Shown here piece by piece: positions 15,713 to 24,611 of a stretch of DNA of 64,000 bases. Made by a program: the position numbers and the translations under genes. Within the stretch, counting starts at the first letter, position 1. Each line of letters opens with the position of its first letter. The notes below the pieces were generated by a model, which did no database searches, was not told where the DNA came from, and saw only the letters and a program-made list of their open reading frames with translations. The stretch comes from VAXT01 sp964591295 (GTDB lineage Bacteria; Actinomycetota; Thermoleophilia; Gaiellales; Gaiellaceae), in the NCBI GenBank assembly GCA_964591295.1, contig CAZQAG010000006.1:1-64000 (forward strand), given 5' to 3'.

Positions 15713-16132
15713 ATGATGGGGAGCTGGTACTGGATCGGTGTCTTCGCAGGCCTCGGAGCGGCGCTCGGAATCGCCGCTGCGGCGGGTCTCGCGGGACGGC
15801 CTTGGGGCCTCCTCGCGCCCTTTCTCGCGGCGACGATAGCGGTCGCGCTCGGGATCGTCTTCGCCGATGCGGAGGAGGCCGCCGGCGGAGGCGTCGGCGG
15901 GATTCTCGGGGCAGCCGGGGCGCTGCAGCTCGTCGGTGGAGCGCTCGTCCGAGGAGGCACGCGGGCCGCAACAGGCCTCTTGGTCGTCGTCGCAGCAGCG
16001 CTCGTCGCGGCGCTCGCGTTCGTCCCTGGAGTCGGATATGTGGAAGCCCTCGCCCTGCCCGCGTTCGGGATGCGCCTCCGCCGCCGCGCCGGCAAGCGCT
16101 ACGCGGGGCTTCGCACGCTCACGCGCGACTGA
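15713..16132 (+). CDS. Hypothetical small membrane protein
   Basis: 139 residues with four hydrophobic segments (about 7-25, 31-49, 62-76, 85-112) and a basic C-terminal tail (RLRRRAGKRYAGLR). It starts MMGSWYW; the second Met may be the true start. The stop overlaps the next gene by one base (TGATG), so it is coupled to the phosphodiesterase-type gene. No family recognised; it may help anchor or export the neighbour's substrate. Confidence 0.55.
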   Translation: MMGSWYWIGVFAGLGAALGIAAAAGLAGRPWGLLAPFLAATIAVALGIVFADAEEAAGGGVGGILGAAGALQLVGGALVRGGTRAATGLLVVVAAALVAALAFVPGVGYVEALALPAFGMRLRRRAGKRYAGLRTLTRD

Positions 16133-17478
16133 TGCGGGCGAAGAAGCTCGTCCTGATCGTCATCGACGGCCTCACGCCGGCGATGCTCGAAGACGCGGTC
16201 GAGCGGAAGGACGTCCCCGCGCTCCGGTTCCTCGTCGAGCACGGTGAGTACCGGCGGGCGGTGACCACCTTCCCGTCGCTTACGCCGGTCTGCCTCTCGT
16301 CCCTCGCCACGGGTGTCGGCCCCGACGTCCACGGCATACCCCACCTCGTCTGGTATCACCGTGACGAGCGACGCCTCGTGGAGTACGGCTCGTCGCCCAG
16401 CGCCATCCGCGCGGCCGGGCCGACCCGGGCGCTCCGCGACGCGGTCTTCAACATGAACGAGGAGCACCTCTCGCCCGACGCGGTCACCGTCTTCGAGTCG
16501 CTCGAAGGCGCCGGCCTCGTGACGGGCGCCGTGAACATGGTCTGCTATCGCGGGCCGACGCGGCACGAGTCGACGGTGCCCGGCATCGGACCCGCCTTCG
16601 GCCCTCGCCGCTTCTTCTACTACAACCTCTTCGAGTCGGATGTGACGGGCTCGCCGCTTGCGATCCGCACCCGCGCCCGTGGCTCGGTCGACGAGTACGC
16701 GGGCGTCGTCGGCCGCTGGCTCGTGACTCGGGACGGCTTCGACTTCCTCGTCTTCTACCTGCCGGACTACGACTTCGCGTCGCACGCCGCAGGCCCGGAG
16801 GCTGCGCACGCCGCGCTCGTGCGGGCAGATCACGCAATCGGGTCGCTGCTCGAGGCGGCCGGCGGCCCGGACGAGTTCCTCGAGCGCTACGCGGTCCTGC
16901 TCTGCTCGGACCATGGACAGACGCGGGTCGAGCGCTCCGCCCGCCTCGAGGACGCGTTCTCCGGCTTCAGGCTCTTCCATCCCGGGAATGGGCGTCGCGC
17001 CGAGCTGGTCGTGACTGCCTCCAACCGCGCGGGGATGGTGTATCGCCTCCCGAACTGCACCGCCGAGCCCAAGGAGCTCGCCGAGCGGCTGTACGGAAGC
17101 CGACACGTCGTTCTCTTCCGCGAGGACGGTGGAGCCGTCGCCCAGCGCGACGGAGAAGAGCTGCGCTTCGCCCCTGGTGACAGAGGCTGGGAGACAAGCG
17201 GGACGACGGACGTCCTCTCGCAGCCGAACGCGCTCGAGCGGGCTTGGGCGGCGCTCGAGAATCCGAATGCGGGCGACCTGATCGTCTCGGCCGCCTCCGG
17301 TGTCGAGTTCGCGGACCTCGGCGGCCGCGATCACGTCGGCGGAGGCTCTCATGGCTCTCTCGAGGTCGGCGACTCGGAGGTGCCGATGCTCTCGGTCGAC
17401 GTGGGAGCCCCGCCTGCGCGGATCGTCGACGTTGCACCGCGCGTGCTCGACCATTTCGGCGTCAAGCGTGGCACCTGA
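16132..17478 (+). CDS. Alkaline phosphatase superfamily hydrolase (nucleotide pyrophosphatase/phosphodiesterase type)
   Basis: 448 residues. Metal and catalytic motifs of the type I phosphodiesterase family are seen: IVIDGLTP (Asp12), FPSLTPVCLSSLATG with Thr51 as predicted nucleophile, LPDYDFASHAAGP and LLCSDHGQT, and a final His in GGRDHVGGGSHGSL. These enzymes cleave phosphodiesters or pyrophosphates through a covalent Thr intermediate with two zinc ions. No signal peptide, so it may be cytoplasmic. It overlaps pcm by 11 nt. Substrate unknown. Confidence 0.85.
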   Translation: MRAKKLVLIVIDGLTPAMLEDAVERKDVPALRFLVEHGEYRRAVTTFPSLTPVCLSSLATGVGPDVHGIPHLVWYHRDERRLVEYGSSPSAIRAAGPTRALRDAVFNMNEEHLSPDAVTVFESLEGAGLVTGAVNMVCYRGPTRHESTVPGIGPAFGPRRFFYYNLFESDVTGSPLAIRTRARGSVDEYAGVVGRWLVTRDGFDFLVFYLPDYDFASHAAGPEAAHAALVRADHAIGSLLEAAGGPDEFLERYAVLLCSDHGQTRVERSARLEDAFSGFRLFHPGNGRRAELVVTASNRAGMVYRLPNCTAEPKELAERLYGSRHVVLFREDGGAVAQRDGEELRFAPGDRGWETSGTTDVLSQPNALERAWAALENPNAGDLIVSAASGVEFADLGGRDHVGGGSHGSLEVGDSEVPMLSVDVGAPPARIVDVAPRVLDHFGVKRGT

Positions 17479-18121
17479 GAAAGACTTCTCCGCCGAGCGG
17501 CTCCGCATGGTCGACGACCAGTTGCGCGCACGCGACATCGTCGACGAACGAGTGCTGGCGGCCATGGAGCGCGTGCCGCGGGAGCTCTTCGTCCTGGGAG
17601 AGCCGCGACGAAAGGCTTACGCTGACGCGGCGCTGCCGATCGGCCATGAGCAGACGATCTCGCAGCCGTACATGGTCGCTCGAATCTGCGAGGTCCTCGG
17701 CCTCACCGGCCGCGAGCGCGTGCTCGATGTCGGCACCGGCTCCGGCTATCAGGCTGCAGTGCTGGCAGAGCTCGCCGCGGACGTGCACACGATCGAGCGC
17801 ATCCCGGAGCTCGCGGAGCAGGCCCGGAAGAACCTCGCGGCCGCCGGGTACGAGCAGGTCGAGGTCCACGTCGGGGACGGGTCGGTCGGCTTGCCGGAGC
17901 ACGCCCCCTTCGACGCGATCGCAGTCGCGGCCGCCGCACCCGCTCTGCCACAGCCGCTCTACGAGCAGCTCGAGCCTCGCGGCCGCCTCGCCGTCCCGAT
18001 CGGTGGGCGCTGGGGACAGCGCCTGGAGCTCATCGTCCGCAGCCCCGAGGGGCCGGCGGTCGTCCGCTCGGTCCCGTGCCGTTTCGTGCCCCTCGTGGGA
18101 CAGGAGGGGTTCGAGGAGTGA
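17468..18121 (+). CDS. pcm: Protein-L-isoaspartate O-methyltransferase
   Basis: 217 residues, typical Pcm length. It repairs isoaspartyl residues by SAM-dependent methylation. Motifs: MVDDQLRARDIVDERVLAAM at the N-terminus, the substrate-binding LPIGHEQTISQPYMV, and SAM motif I VLDVGTGSGYQAAVLAEL, followed by motif III IAVAAAAPALPQPL and the C-terminal LAVPIGG. GTG 17468 overlaps the previous gene; ATG 17507-17509 region is an alternative but would remove a normal N-terminal helix. Coupled downstream to acylphosphatase by a GTGA overlap. Confidence 0.92.
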   Translation: MAPEKDFSAERLRMVDDQLRARDIVDERVLAAMERVPRELFVLGEPRRKAYADAALPIGHEQTISQPYMVARICEVLGLTGRERVLDVGTGSGYQAAVLAELAADVHTIERIPELAEQARKNLAAAGYEQVEVHVGDGSVGLPEHAPFDAIAVAAAAPALPQPLYEQLEPRGRLAVPIGGRWGQRLELIVRSPEGPAVVRSVPCRFVPLVGQEGFEE

Positions 18122-18384
18122 AGCGCGCGATGGTCGTCGTCCACGGCTCCGTGCAGGGCGTGTTCTTTCGGGTTGAGGCGCGAGACAGGGCCCGCTCGCT
18201 GGGGCTTGCAGGCTGGGTCCGCAATGCTCGGAACGGAACCGTCGAGGCGGCGTTCGAGGGGGACGACGAGCGGGTGGAGTCGATGGTCGACTGGTGCCGC
18301 CACGGACCGGTCGGCGCCCGGGTCGAAGAGGTCGAAGTGGCCTGGGTCGAGCCCGAGGGCGAGGACGGCTTCTCGATCGGTTAG
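18118..18384 (+). CDS. acyP: Acylphosphatase
   Basis: 88 residues, the normal size. It hydrolyses carboxyl-phosphate bonds such as those of 1,3-bisphosphoglycerate. The family pattern is clear: VVVHGSVQGVFFRVEARDRA with the catalytic Arg in FFR, then GLAGWVRNARNGTVEAAFEGD with the catalytic Asn, and a terminal beta strand. The GTG start overlaps the pcm stop as GTGA. Cytoplasmic. Confidence 0.92.
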   Translation: MKRAMVVVHGSVQGVFFRVEARDRARSLGLAGWVRNARNGTVEAAFEGDDERVESMVDWCRHGPVGARVEEVEVAWVEPEGEDGFSIG

Positions 18385-18489
18385 AACGTTTCTCCCTGGT
18401 CGACTCACCGCTGATGCTGCTCGAGACCGACCAGTTCGACTTCTACCGCTCTCGCGGGCGAGCACTGCGTCGCGCCGCTAGCCCGCTGG

Positions 18490-18495
18490 TACCCT
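18490..18495 (+). promoter_or_regulatory. -10-like TACCCT before GtrA gene
   Basis: TACCCT ends eight bases before GTG 18504; no ribosome site. Confidence 0.4.
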
Positions 18496-18503
18496 CGCGC
18501 GTC

Positions 18504-18944
18504 GTGAGCAACGAAGCCCCGACGATCGCCGCAGCGAGGGCTCGTGCATCGAGCGCGCTGCGCAGATCTCACAACTGGGTGCAGCTGGCGAAGTTCTGCA
18601 CCGTCGGGGCGATCGGATACGCCGTCAACCTCGCTGTCTACTCGGCGCTCGTCGGATCCGGCATGCACTACAACCTCGCGGCGGCGTGCTCCTTCCTCGT
18701 CGCGGTGACGAACAACTACACGTGGAACAGGATCTGGACGTTCCGGGGCCAGCGAGGCCATGTCGGGTACCAGGGGCTCCGGTTCTTCGTCGTCTCGCTG
18801 ATCGCGCTCGCCGCGAACGAGGTGCTCCTGACCGCGTTCGTCGCAGGCGGCATGGGGAAGGTCGTAGCGCAGGCGATCGCAGTCGTGCTCGTGACGCCCA
18901 TCAACTTCGTGGGCAACAAGCTCTGGTCTTTCAGGCGCGGCTGA
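18504..18944 (+). CDS. GtrA-family membrane protein
   Basis: 146 residues with four transmembrane segments after a basic leader. The family signature is seen: FCTVGAIGYAVNLAVYSALV, the loop NNYTWNRIWTFRG and the final NKLWSFRR. GtrA proteins are thought to flip polyprenyl-linked sugars or otherwise assist glycosyltransferases, which fits the two membrane glycosyltransferases that follow directly. GTG 18504 is preferred because the longer frame upstream overlaps acylphosphatase and is not protein-like. Confidence 0.85.
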   Translation: MSNEAPTIAAARARASSALRRSHNWVQLAKFCTVGAIGYAVNLAVYSALVGSGMHYNLAAACSFLVAVTNNYTWNRIWTFRGQRGHVGYQGLRFFVVSLIALAANEVLLTAFVAGGMGKVVAQAIAVVLVTPINFVGNKLWSFRRG

Positions 18945-18951
18945 GGTTGGG

Positions 18952-20736
18952 GTGAGGCGGCGGGTCGCTCTCGCCCTGCTCGTCGCGGCGGTGCTCGCCC
19001 CGGCGGCGCACGCTTCGACGACGACTCCGACCAACCCCGTCTACGACTCGGCGGGCCGGCTCGTCCAGGCTCCCTTCGCTCCCGTCGCGGATCGCGCGCG
19101 CCTGACGGAGAAGCGCGCGACGGCGATCTTCCTCCGCGACGACAAGGTTGCGGACTGGCTCGATCGCTACCCGCAGCGGGGCCGCGTCACGGACGCGACC
19201 TACGACAAGGAGCGCGGGGACTGGAAGCTCGGGGTCTGGTGGGGCTCGGCCGGCCAGATTGCGGTCGGCCGAGTGGACGACGGTACGGGCGCCGTCACCG
19301 AAGCGTGGACCGGGCCGCAGGTGGCCTGGAAGATGGCCCGCGGCTACAGCGGCGCGTTCGGCGGCCGGCAGATCAACAGCGTCGTCATCTGGCTCTCGTT
19401 CTGCATCGTCTTCCTGCTCGGCCTCGCCGATCTCCGGCGCCCGCTCAGCCTGCGGAACCTCGATCTCCTCGTCCTGCTCTCGTTCTCGGCCTCGCTCTGG
19501 TTCTTCAACCGCGGCGACATCTTCACGAGCGTCCCACTCGTCTACCCGCCGCTGCTGTACCTGCTCGGTCGCATGGTCTGGTGCGCGTGGCGAGGTGGGG
19601 CCGGCTCGTCGCGAGCGGTCTGGCCGCTCTGGCTGCTCGCGGCTGCAGCGGTCTTCCTCACCGGCTTTCGCGTCGGGCTCAACGTGCGCGACTCGAACGT
19701 GATCGACGTTGGCTACGCGGGCGTGATCGGCGCACACCGGATCGCCCACGGAGAGTCGCCCTACGGCCACATGCCCGCGCAGGCGAAGCTGAAGGCGTGC
19801 GGGCCGGAGGACGCCGACGGGGAGATCCGCGAGCGAGTACAGACGAACGGGCGCTGCGAGTCGGCGAACGAGCGCGGCGACACCTACGGGCCCGTCGCGT
19901 ACGAGGCGTACGTGCCGGCGTGGGCCGTGCTCGGATGGAGCGGCCGTTGGGATGAATTGCCGGCGGCGCACGCGACGGCGATCGCTTTCGACCTGCTCGC
20001 GCTCCTCGGCTTGATGCTGCTCGGCCGGCGGTTCGGGGGCGTGCGCCTCGCTGTCATGCTCCCGTTCGCTTGGGCCGCGTATCCGTTCACGCAGTACGTG
20101 TCCAGCTCGAACACGAACGACGCGATCATGCCCGTGCTGCTCATCTTCGGCTTCTGGCTCGTCACGTCGGCCTTCGCGCGTGGAGCGTTTCTCGCCCTCG
20201 CCGGCTGGACGAAGTTCGCGGCTCTCCTCCTGGTGCCGCTCTGGGCCGGGTATCCGGAGGGACGCCGCTTCTCCGGAAAGATTGCGTTTGCAGGGGGTTT
20301 TGTCGGCGCCACACTCGCCGCCTTCTCGATCCTCCTGCTCGAGCCGAATCCCGCGCACGCGGCCAGGGTCTTCTGGGACCGGACGTTCGGCTGGCAGGTG
20401 GGCCGCGACTCGCCGTTCTCCATCTGGGGGTGGGGCCAGTACCACGCGGCGGGGATCCCGGACCTCGGTTTTGCCCAGCAGGTCTTCCTCGGGCTGGTGG
20501 CGCTGTGTGCCGTCGCCTGCTACTTCGTTCCGCGCCAGAAGACCCCGCTTCAGCTCGCCGCGTTGACCGCGGCCCTCCTGATCGGGTTCGAGCTCGCGCT
20601 CACGCACTGGTTCTACCTCTACATCCCCTGGTTCTTCCCGTTCGTCGCCTTTGTCGTGCTGGCTCCACGGCGACGGCGTCATGCTGTTCCTCCGAGTGAA
20701 AGCGAAGCCCCAGAGCTCGTCCTCCCCGCCCGCTGA
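18952..20736 (+). CDS. Polytopic membrane glycosyltransferase-like protein
   Basis: 594 residues. A signal-like first segment (VALALLVAAVLAPAAHA) precedes a roughly 110-residue extracytoplasmic region resembling a PepSY-type beta fold, then about ten transmembrane segments with loops including YGHMPAQAKL and NTNDAIMPVLLIFGF. The organisation matches GT-C type polyprenol-phosphate-dependent mannosyl- or arabinosyltransferases; the family Asp in the first loop is not certain. GTG start 18952 lies 8 bp after GtrA. It overlaps the next gene by 56 nt, so the two are probably co-translated. Confidence 0.65.
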   Translation: MRRRVALALLVAAVLAPAAHASTTTPTNPVYDSAGRLVQAPFAPVADRARLTEKRATAIFLRDDKVADWLDRYPQRGRVTDATYDKERGDWKLGVWWGSAGQIAVGRVDDGTGAVTEAWTGPQVAWKMARGYSGAFGGRQINSVVIWLSFCIVFLLGLADLRRPLSLRNLDLLVLLSFSASLWFFNRGDIFTSVPLVYPPLLYLLGRMVWCAWRGGAGSSRAVWPLWLLAAAAVFLTGFRVGLNVRDSNVIDVGYAGVIGAHRIAHGESPYGHMPAQAKLKACGPEDADGEIRERVQTNGRCESANERGDTYGPVAYEAYVPAWAVLGWSGRWDELPAAHATAIAFDLLALLGLMLLGRRFGGVRLAVMLPFAWAAYPFTQYVSSSNTNDAIMPVLLIFGFWLVTSAFARGAFLALAGWTKFAALLLVPLWAGYPEGRRFSGKIAFAGGFVGATLAAFSILLLEPNPAHAARVFWDRTFGWQVGRDSPFSIWGWGQYHAAGIPDLGFAQQVFLGLVALCAVACYFVPRQKTPLQLAALTAALLIGFELALTHWFYLYIPWFFPFVAFVVLAPRRRRHAVPPSESEAPELVLPAR

Positions 20737-21934
20737 CAGCGCGTTCGCCTTCGCGGCGACGCTCGTTGCGGTCGTCCTCTTCCTCGTCGTCTGGGGCGTC
20801 CTGCACCGCGGGTACTTCACGAGCCACCCGATCGTCGACACGCCGGTCTACGAGCGGTACGGGGCTGCGATGAACGACGGGAAGCTCCCCTACCGCGACT
20901 TCAGGGTCGAGTACCCGCCCGGTGCTCTTCCGGTCTTCGCGGTGCCTTCGCTCGGCGATGCGGGCTCCGAGACGTTCCGCGTGCGTTTCGAGGCGCTCAT
21001 GGCCTTCTTCGGCGAGGCGATCATCGTCTGCGTCGCGCTCGCGCTCGTCTCGCTCGGGGCCGGCAGGAGGCGGCTGGTGGGAGCGCTCGGCTTCGTCTCG
21101 CTCGCTCCCCTCGCGCTCGGCCCGGTCGTTCTCTCGCGCTTCGACCTCTGGCCCGCCGCATTGACGGCGGCCGCGCTCGCCGCGCTCGTCTCGGGACGGC
21201 TCCGGCTCGGGCACGTCGCGCTCGGCGCTGCGATCGCGGCGAAGCTCTACCCGGTCGTGCTTGCCCCGGTTGCCGTCGCCTACGTCTGGCGACGCAAGGG
21301 AAGGCGTGAGGCGCTCGTCTGTGCAGCCGCGATGGCTGCGGTCGTGGTGCTCGCATTCGTTCCGTTCCTCGTGCTGGCGCCCGGCGGCCTCTGGCACAGC
21401 CTCTGGGATCAGGCGTCGCGCCCACTACAGATCGAGAGCCTCGGTGCGGGGCTCATCCTGGTGGCGCACAACGTATTCGGGACCGGGATCACGATGGAGT
21501 CGAGCCACGGCTCGCAGAACCTCGTCGGTTCGGCGCCCGACGCGCTCGCGGTCGCGCAGTCCGTCCTGCAGGTCGTGGCGCTCGTCACCGTCTGGGTTCT
21601 GTTCGCGCGCGGCCCGGCTCGGCGCGATCGGCTGATCCTGGCGAGCGCGGCCGCGCTCGTGGCCTTCATCGCCCTCGGGAAAGTTCTTTCGCCCCAGTTC
21701 CTGATCTGGCTGATCCCGTTCGTCCCGCTCGTGCATGGCCGCCGCGGGTTGACAGCGGCGGCGCTGCTCGCCGCCGCGCTCGTCCTCACGCAGCTCTGGT
21801 TCCCGTACCGCTACTGGGAGCTGGCGCTCCACTTCGGAGCGCTCCAGTCCTGGCTCGTGCTTGCCCGCGACCTCGTCCTAGTTGCGCTGCTTGTGACGGT
21901 GTGGCCGCGAGCGACAACGGGTATCTTCAAGTGA
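20681..21934 (+). CDS. Glycosyltransferase family 87-like membrane protein
   Basis: 417 residues with about ten hydrophobic helices. The first external loop carries DTPVYERYGAAMNDGKLPYRDFRVEYPPGAL, the GT87 signature with the catalytic acidic residue region, followed by AAKLYPVVLAPVAV and LSPQFLIWLIPFVPL. These enzymes use polyprenyl-phosphate mannose to mannosylate cell-envelope acceptors. ATG 20681 is chosen; two upstream codons in the overlap are less likely. Its last 16 codons are repeated as a fragment at 23242-23292, part of a tandem duplication. Confidence 0.75.
   Translation: MLFLRVKAKPQSSSSPPADSAFAFAATLVAVVLFLVVWGVLHRGYFTSHPIVDTPVYERYGAAMNDGKLPYRDFRVEYPPGALPVFAVPSLGDAGSETFRVRFEALMAFFGEAIIVCVALALVSLGAGRRRLVGALGFVSLAPLALGPVVLSRFDLWPAALTAAALAALVSGRLRLGHVALGAAIAAKLYPVVLAPVAVAYVWRRKGRREALVCAAAMAAVVVLAFVPFLVLAPGGLWHSLWDQASRPLQIESLGAGLILVAHNVFGTGITMESSHGSQNLVGSAPDALAVAQSVLQVVALVTVWVLFARGPARRDRLILASAAALVAFIALGKVLSPQFLIWLIPFVPLVHGRRGLTAAALLAAALVLTQLWFPYRYWELALHFGALQSWLVLARDLVLVALLVTVWPRATTGIFK
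21922..21927 (+). promoter_or_regulatory. -10-like TATCTT before first propeller gene
   Basis: TATCTT ends three bases before GTG 21931, inside the last codons of the GT87 gene; supports the shorter start. Confidence 0.35.
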
Positions 21935-23160
21935 TCAAGGCGCTCGTCCTCATCGTTTCGGTCACCTGCGCTTTCGGCGCGGCACTCACCGCAGGCGGAA
22001 CCACGGGCGGCCCAGCGAACGGGCTCGTGGCCTACTCCGTGAGGTTCACGGTTCCAGGGCTGTTGCAGGACAGGTCATCGATCTGCGCCAAGGACATGCG
22101 GAGCGGCCGGACCTGGCGGCTCACCGGCCACCCCAGTCGCGACGACACGCGACCAGCGTGGTCGCCCGGTGGCGAGCGCCTCGCCTTCTCACGCCTCTAC
22201 CCCCGAACGGGGAAGAGCGTGATCGCCGTCATGGATGCAACCGGCAAGACACGGATCGTCCCCGGCGGGAAGGGTGCGGAGTGGTCGCCCTCCTGGTCGC
22301 CCGACGGAAAGCTGCTCGTGTTCCTGTCCCGCGGCGGGGTCTTCGTCATGACGGCCGAGGGAGCCGAGAGGAGGCGCATCGTCGAGCTCCCGACGACGCC
22401 GGAGGCCCTCTACGCCGCCCCTCGGTGGTCTCCGGCCGGGTCGACGATCTCGTACCACGAGGGAAATCCTGCGGCGATCTTCTTCGTCAACCCCGACGGC
22501 ACGAACAAGAGGAAGTTCATCGACGGACACGACCTCGCGTGGGCTCCCGACGGCAACCGAGTCGCGTACGGCACCGAGGGCGTCAATTGGGTGGAGGCGG
22601 GTCAGGTCTACACGGTCAATCTCGACGGGAGCAACCTGCGTCGGCTGACGAAGAACCGCGCGGGTGCCGGGGATCCGGCCTGGTCGCCGGACGGCGCGCA
22701 GATCGCGTACGGGCGCTACCGGGCCGACACTCGAGCGGATGCCGATCTCCATGTCATGAACACCGACGGCACGAGGGACAGGCAGCTGTCGGCAATTCCT
22801 TTCCCCGAGCAGAGCGCCGCCTGGCAGCCGCTGCCGGGCGGGTCTCAGCCGTTCTCGTTCCTCGATCGGCGACCTCCGTGTGCCGTCACCGGCACCGCTC
22901 GGAGTGACCGCTTGCGCGGGTCTTCGCGAGACGATCTCATCTACGGGTTCGCGGGTGCGGACCGGCTCTCAGGCGGACGCGGCGCCGATCGGCTCGGCGG
23001 TGGCCCTGGTAACGACCGAATCCTCGGAGGGGCGGGTAACGACGTCGTTGCCAGCGGTGGAGGCGCGGACGTTGTCAGCTGCGGCTCCGGTCGGGACGCC
23101 GTGATCGCAGGCCGCCGCGACCGCGTCGCCAGCGACTGCGAGCGTGTCATCCGCCGCTAG
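21931..23160 (+). CDS. Secreted TolB-like propeller protein with RTX repeats, copy 1
   Basis: 409 residues. Signal peptide at 1-23 (VIKALVLIVSVTCAFGAALT). The body has repeated WD40-like/PD40 blades, each with a motif such as WSPDGKLLVF, WAPDGNRVAYG and WSPDGAQIAYG, and loops ending in NPDGTNKRK. The C-terminal 90 residues have RTX-type calcium nonapeptides (GGRGADRLG, GGPGNDRIL, GGAGNDVVA) then two conserved cysteines. GTG 21931 gives a normal signal peptide; GTG 21901 would place residues before it that are shared with the GT87 reading frame. Its paralogue is at 23289. Probably a calcium-stabilised surface protein. Confidence 0.75.
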   Translation: MIKALVLIVSVTCAFGAALTAGGTTGGPANGLVAYSVRFTVPGLLQDRSSICAKDMRSGRTWRLTGHPSRDDTRPAWSPGGERLAFSRLYPRTGKSVIAVMDATGKTRIVPGGKGAEWSPSWSPDGKLLVFLSRGGVFVMTAEGAERRRIVELPTTPEALYAAPRWSPAGSTISYHEGNPAAIFFVNPDGTNKRKFIDGHDLAWAPDGNRVAYGTEGVNWVEAGQVYTVNLDGSNLRRLTKNRAGAGDPAWSPDGAQIAYGRYRADTRADADLHVMNTDGTRDRQLSAIPFPEQSAAWQPLPGGSQPFSFLDRRPPCAVTGTARSDRLRGSSRDDLIYGFAGADRLSGGRGADRLGGGPGNDRILGGAGNDVVASGGGADVVSCGSGRDAVIAGRRDRVASDCERVIRR

Positions 23161-23232
23161 TCGACTTGGACTAGCACGGCCTCACAGCTCGTCGCGCGGC
23201 CTGAGCCGTCGCATTCGACGAGCGCCCCTCGC
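23158..23232 (-). pseudogene. Duplicated 3' fragment of the ymdB-like gene
   Basis: On the minus strand this reads GALVECDGSGRATSCEAVLV, nearly identical to the last residues of the metallophosphoesterase at 24608-25387 (GALVECDGRGRATSCEAVRV). No other part of that gene is here. It marks the right end of the first duplication unit. Confidence 0.8.
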
Positions 23233-23241
23233 ATGATCGGG

Positions 23242-23292
23242 CTCCTCGTAACTGTGTGGCCGAGGTCGCGAACGGGTACCTCAACATCATGA
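23242..23292 (+). pseudogene. Duplicated 3' fragment of the GT87 gene
   Basis: Reads LLVTVWPRSRTGTSTS and stop; the GT87 protein ends LLVTVWPRATTGIFK. It marks the left end of the second unit and overlaps the signal-peptide start of copy 2. Confidence 0.75.
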
Positions 23293-24611
23293 AACAGGCG
23301 CTTGTGCTTCTGGCCCTTCTTGCTCTCGCAGGCCTCTCCGCGAGTGGGAATGGCAGAACCGCAAAAGCGGGTGTAGCAAACGGGCTCGTCGCGTACTCCG
23401 TCGAGTTCGAGCTTCCCGGCAAATGGACGGGGGCGGGGCAGATCGAGACCATGGTCGGTCTCTGCGCGAAGGACATTCGCAGCGGGAAGACGTGGCGGCT
23501 CACGGGAGACCCGCGCCACGACGACGAGTGGCCCGCGTGGTCGCCAGACGGGACGCAACTCGCGTTCAACCGCAATGAGCGCGACGGCAACCGGTACGAC
23601 ATGGTCGTGATGGACGCGATGGGCCGCACTCGCGTCGTCGAAGGTGGAGGTGCCTACCCGTCCTGGTCCCCAGACGGGAAGAAGTTCGTCTTCGCCGACG
23701 ACGGGATCGTCGTCATGAACACGGACGGCACCGGCCGGAGGCAGATCGTCGAGCCCCCTCGGGGTCTCGGGTACGTCGAGCCATCACCTGAGTGGTCCCC
23801 GGACGGGAGCAAGATCGCGTTCGTGCGTCAGGAGAGCCCGGTTCCAGGCTCCGGCTCGAGCATCTTTCTGGTCAACCCCGACGGGAGCGAGAAGCGGAAG
23901 CTCACGGATGGCAGAGACCCGTCGTGGTCGCCGGACGGAACGAGGGTTGCGTTCGAGAGCATGCCAGAGCCGGGCGGCGTCCACGTCATCGGCATTGACG
24001 GAACCGGTCGCCGCGCGCTCCGCCGTGACGGATCGGGTCCGCTCGCGTGGTCTCCGGATGGAACGCTGATCGCTTTCGCCACGTACAAGGACGACCTGAA
24101 CGACGTGTTCGCCGACGTGTCTCTGATCAGGTCCGACGGCACCGGCGTCCGCCCGCTGGCGAGGACCCCCCTCCTCGAGTGGGCGCCGGCGTGGCAGCCG
24201 CGGCCCGCAGGCGCGCCTCTTTCTCTCCTGCGGAACCGCCCTCCCTGCGCGATCACCGGGACGGCGCGCAAGGACCGCCTCCGCGGCACCTCCAGAGACG
24301 ACCTCGCCTACGGCTACCACGGCGCGGACGCGGTCCGCACGCTTGCCGGTGCCGACATGGCGCTTGGGGGCGCGGGACCGGATGTCCTCGCCGGGGGGCG
24401 CGGCCCGGATCGGCTCGCTGGGGGTGCGGGCTCGGATCGGATCATCGGGGGCAGCGGCTCAGACGTGATCGTCGGCGGTTCCGGAGACGATGTCGTCCGC
24501 GCTGCCGACGGCACCCGCGATCGGATCAGGTGCGGTCCCGGCGTCGACCGGATAGAGGCCGACGCCCTCGATCGCGTGAAAAAGGACTGCGAGCGGGTGA
24601 TTCGCCGCTAG
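23289..24611 (+). CDS. Secreted TolB-like propeller protein with RTX repeats, copy 2
   Basis: 440 residues, paralogue of the gene at 21931 with the same plan: signal peptide (MKQALVLLALLALAGLSASG), propeller blades with WSPDGTQLAFN, WSPDGKKFVFA, WSPDGSKIAFV and WSPDGTRVAFE, then RTX-like repeats (GGAGPDVLA, GGRGPDRLA, GGAGSDRII, GGSGSDVIV) and DCERVIRR at the very end. It is a little longer because of an extra blade segment. ATG 23289 is used; GTG 23256 would translate the GT87 remnant. The two copies have clearly diverged, so the duplication is not recent. Confidence 0.75.
   Translation: MKQALVLLALLALAGLSASGNGRTAKAGVANGLVAYSVEFELPGKWTGAGQIETMVGLCAKDIRSGKTWRLTGDPRHDDEWPAWSPDGTQLAFNRNERDGNRYDMVVMDAMGRTRVVEGGGAYPSWSPDGKKFVFADDGIVVMNTDGTGRRQIVEPPRGLGYVEPSPEWSPDGSKIAFVRQESPVPGSGSSIFLVNPDGSEKRKLTDGRDPSWSPDGTRVAFESMPEPGGVHVIGIDGTGRRALRRDGSGPLAWSPDGTLIAFATYKDDLNDVFADVSLIRSDGTGVRPLARTPLLEWAPAWQPRPAGAPLSLLRNRPPCAITGTARKDRLRGTSRDDLAYGYHGADAVRTLAGADMALGGAGPDVLAGGRGPDRLAGGAGSDRIIGGSGSDVIVGGSGDDVVRAADGTRDRIRCGPGVDRIEADALDRVKKDCERVIRR

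Noticed and set aside
18931..20841. Long antisense frame of 636 codons over the membrane glycosyltransferase genes
   Set aside because: Charged, low-complexity translation typical of the antisense of high-GC genes; the + strand has membrane helices and starts.
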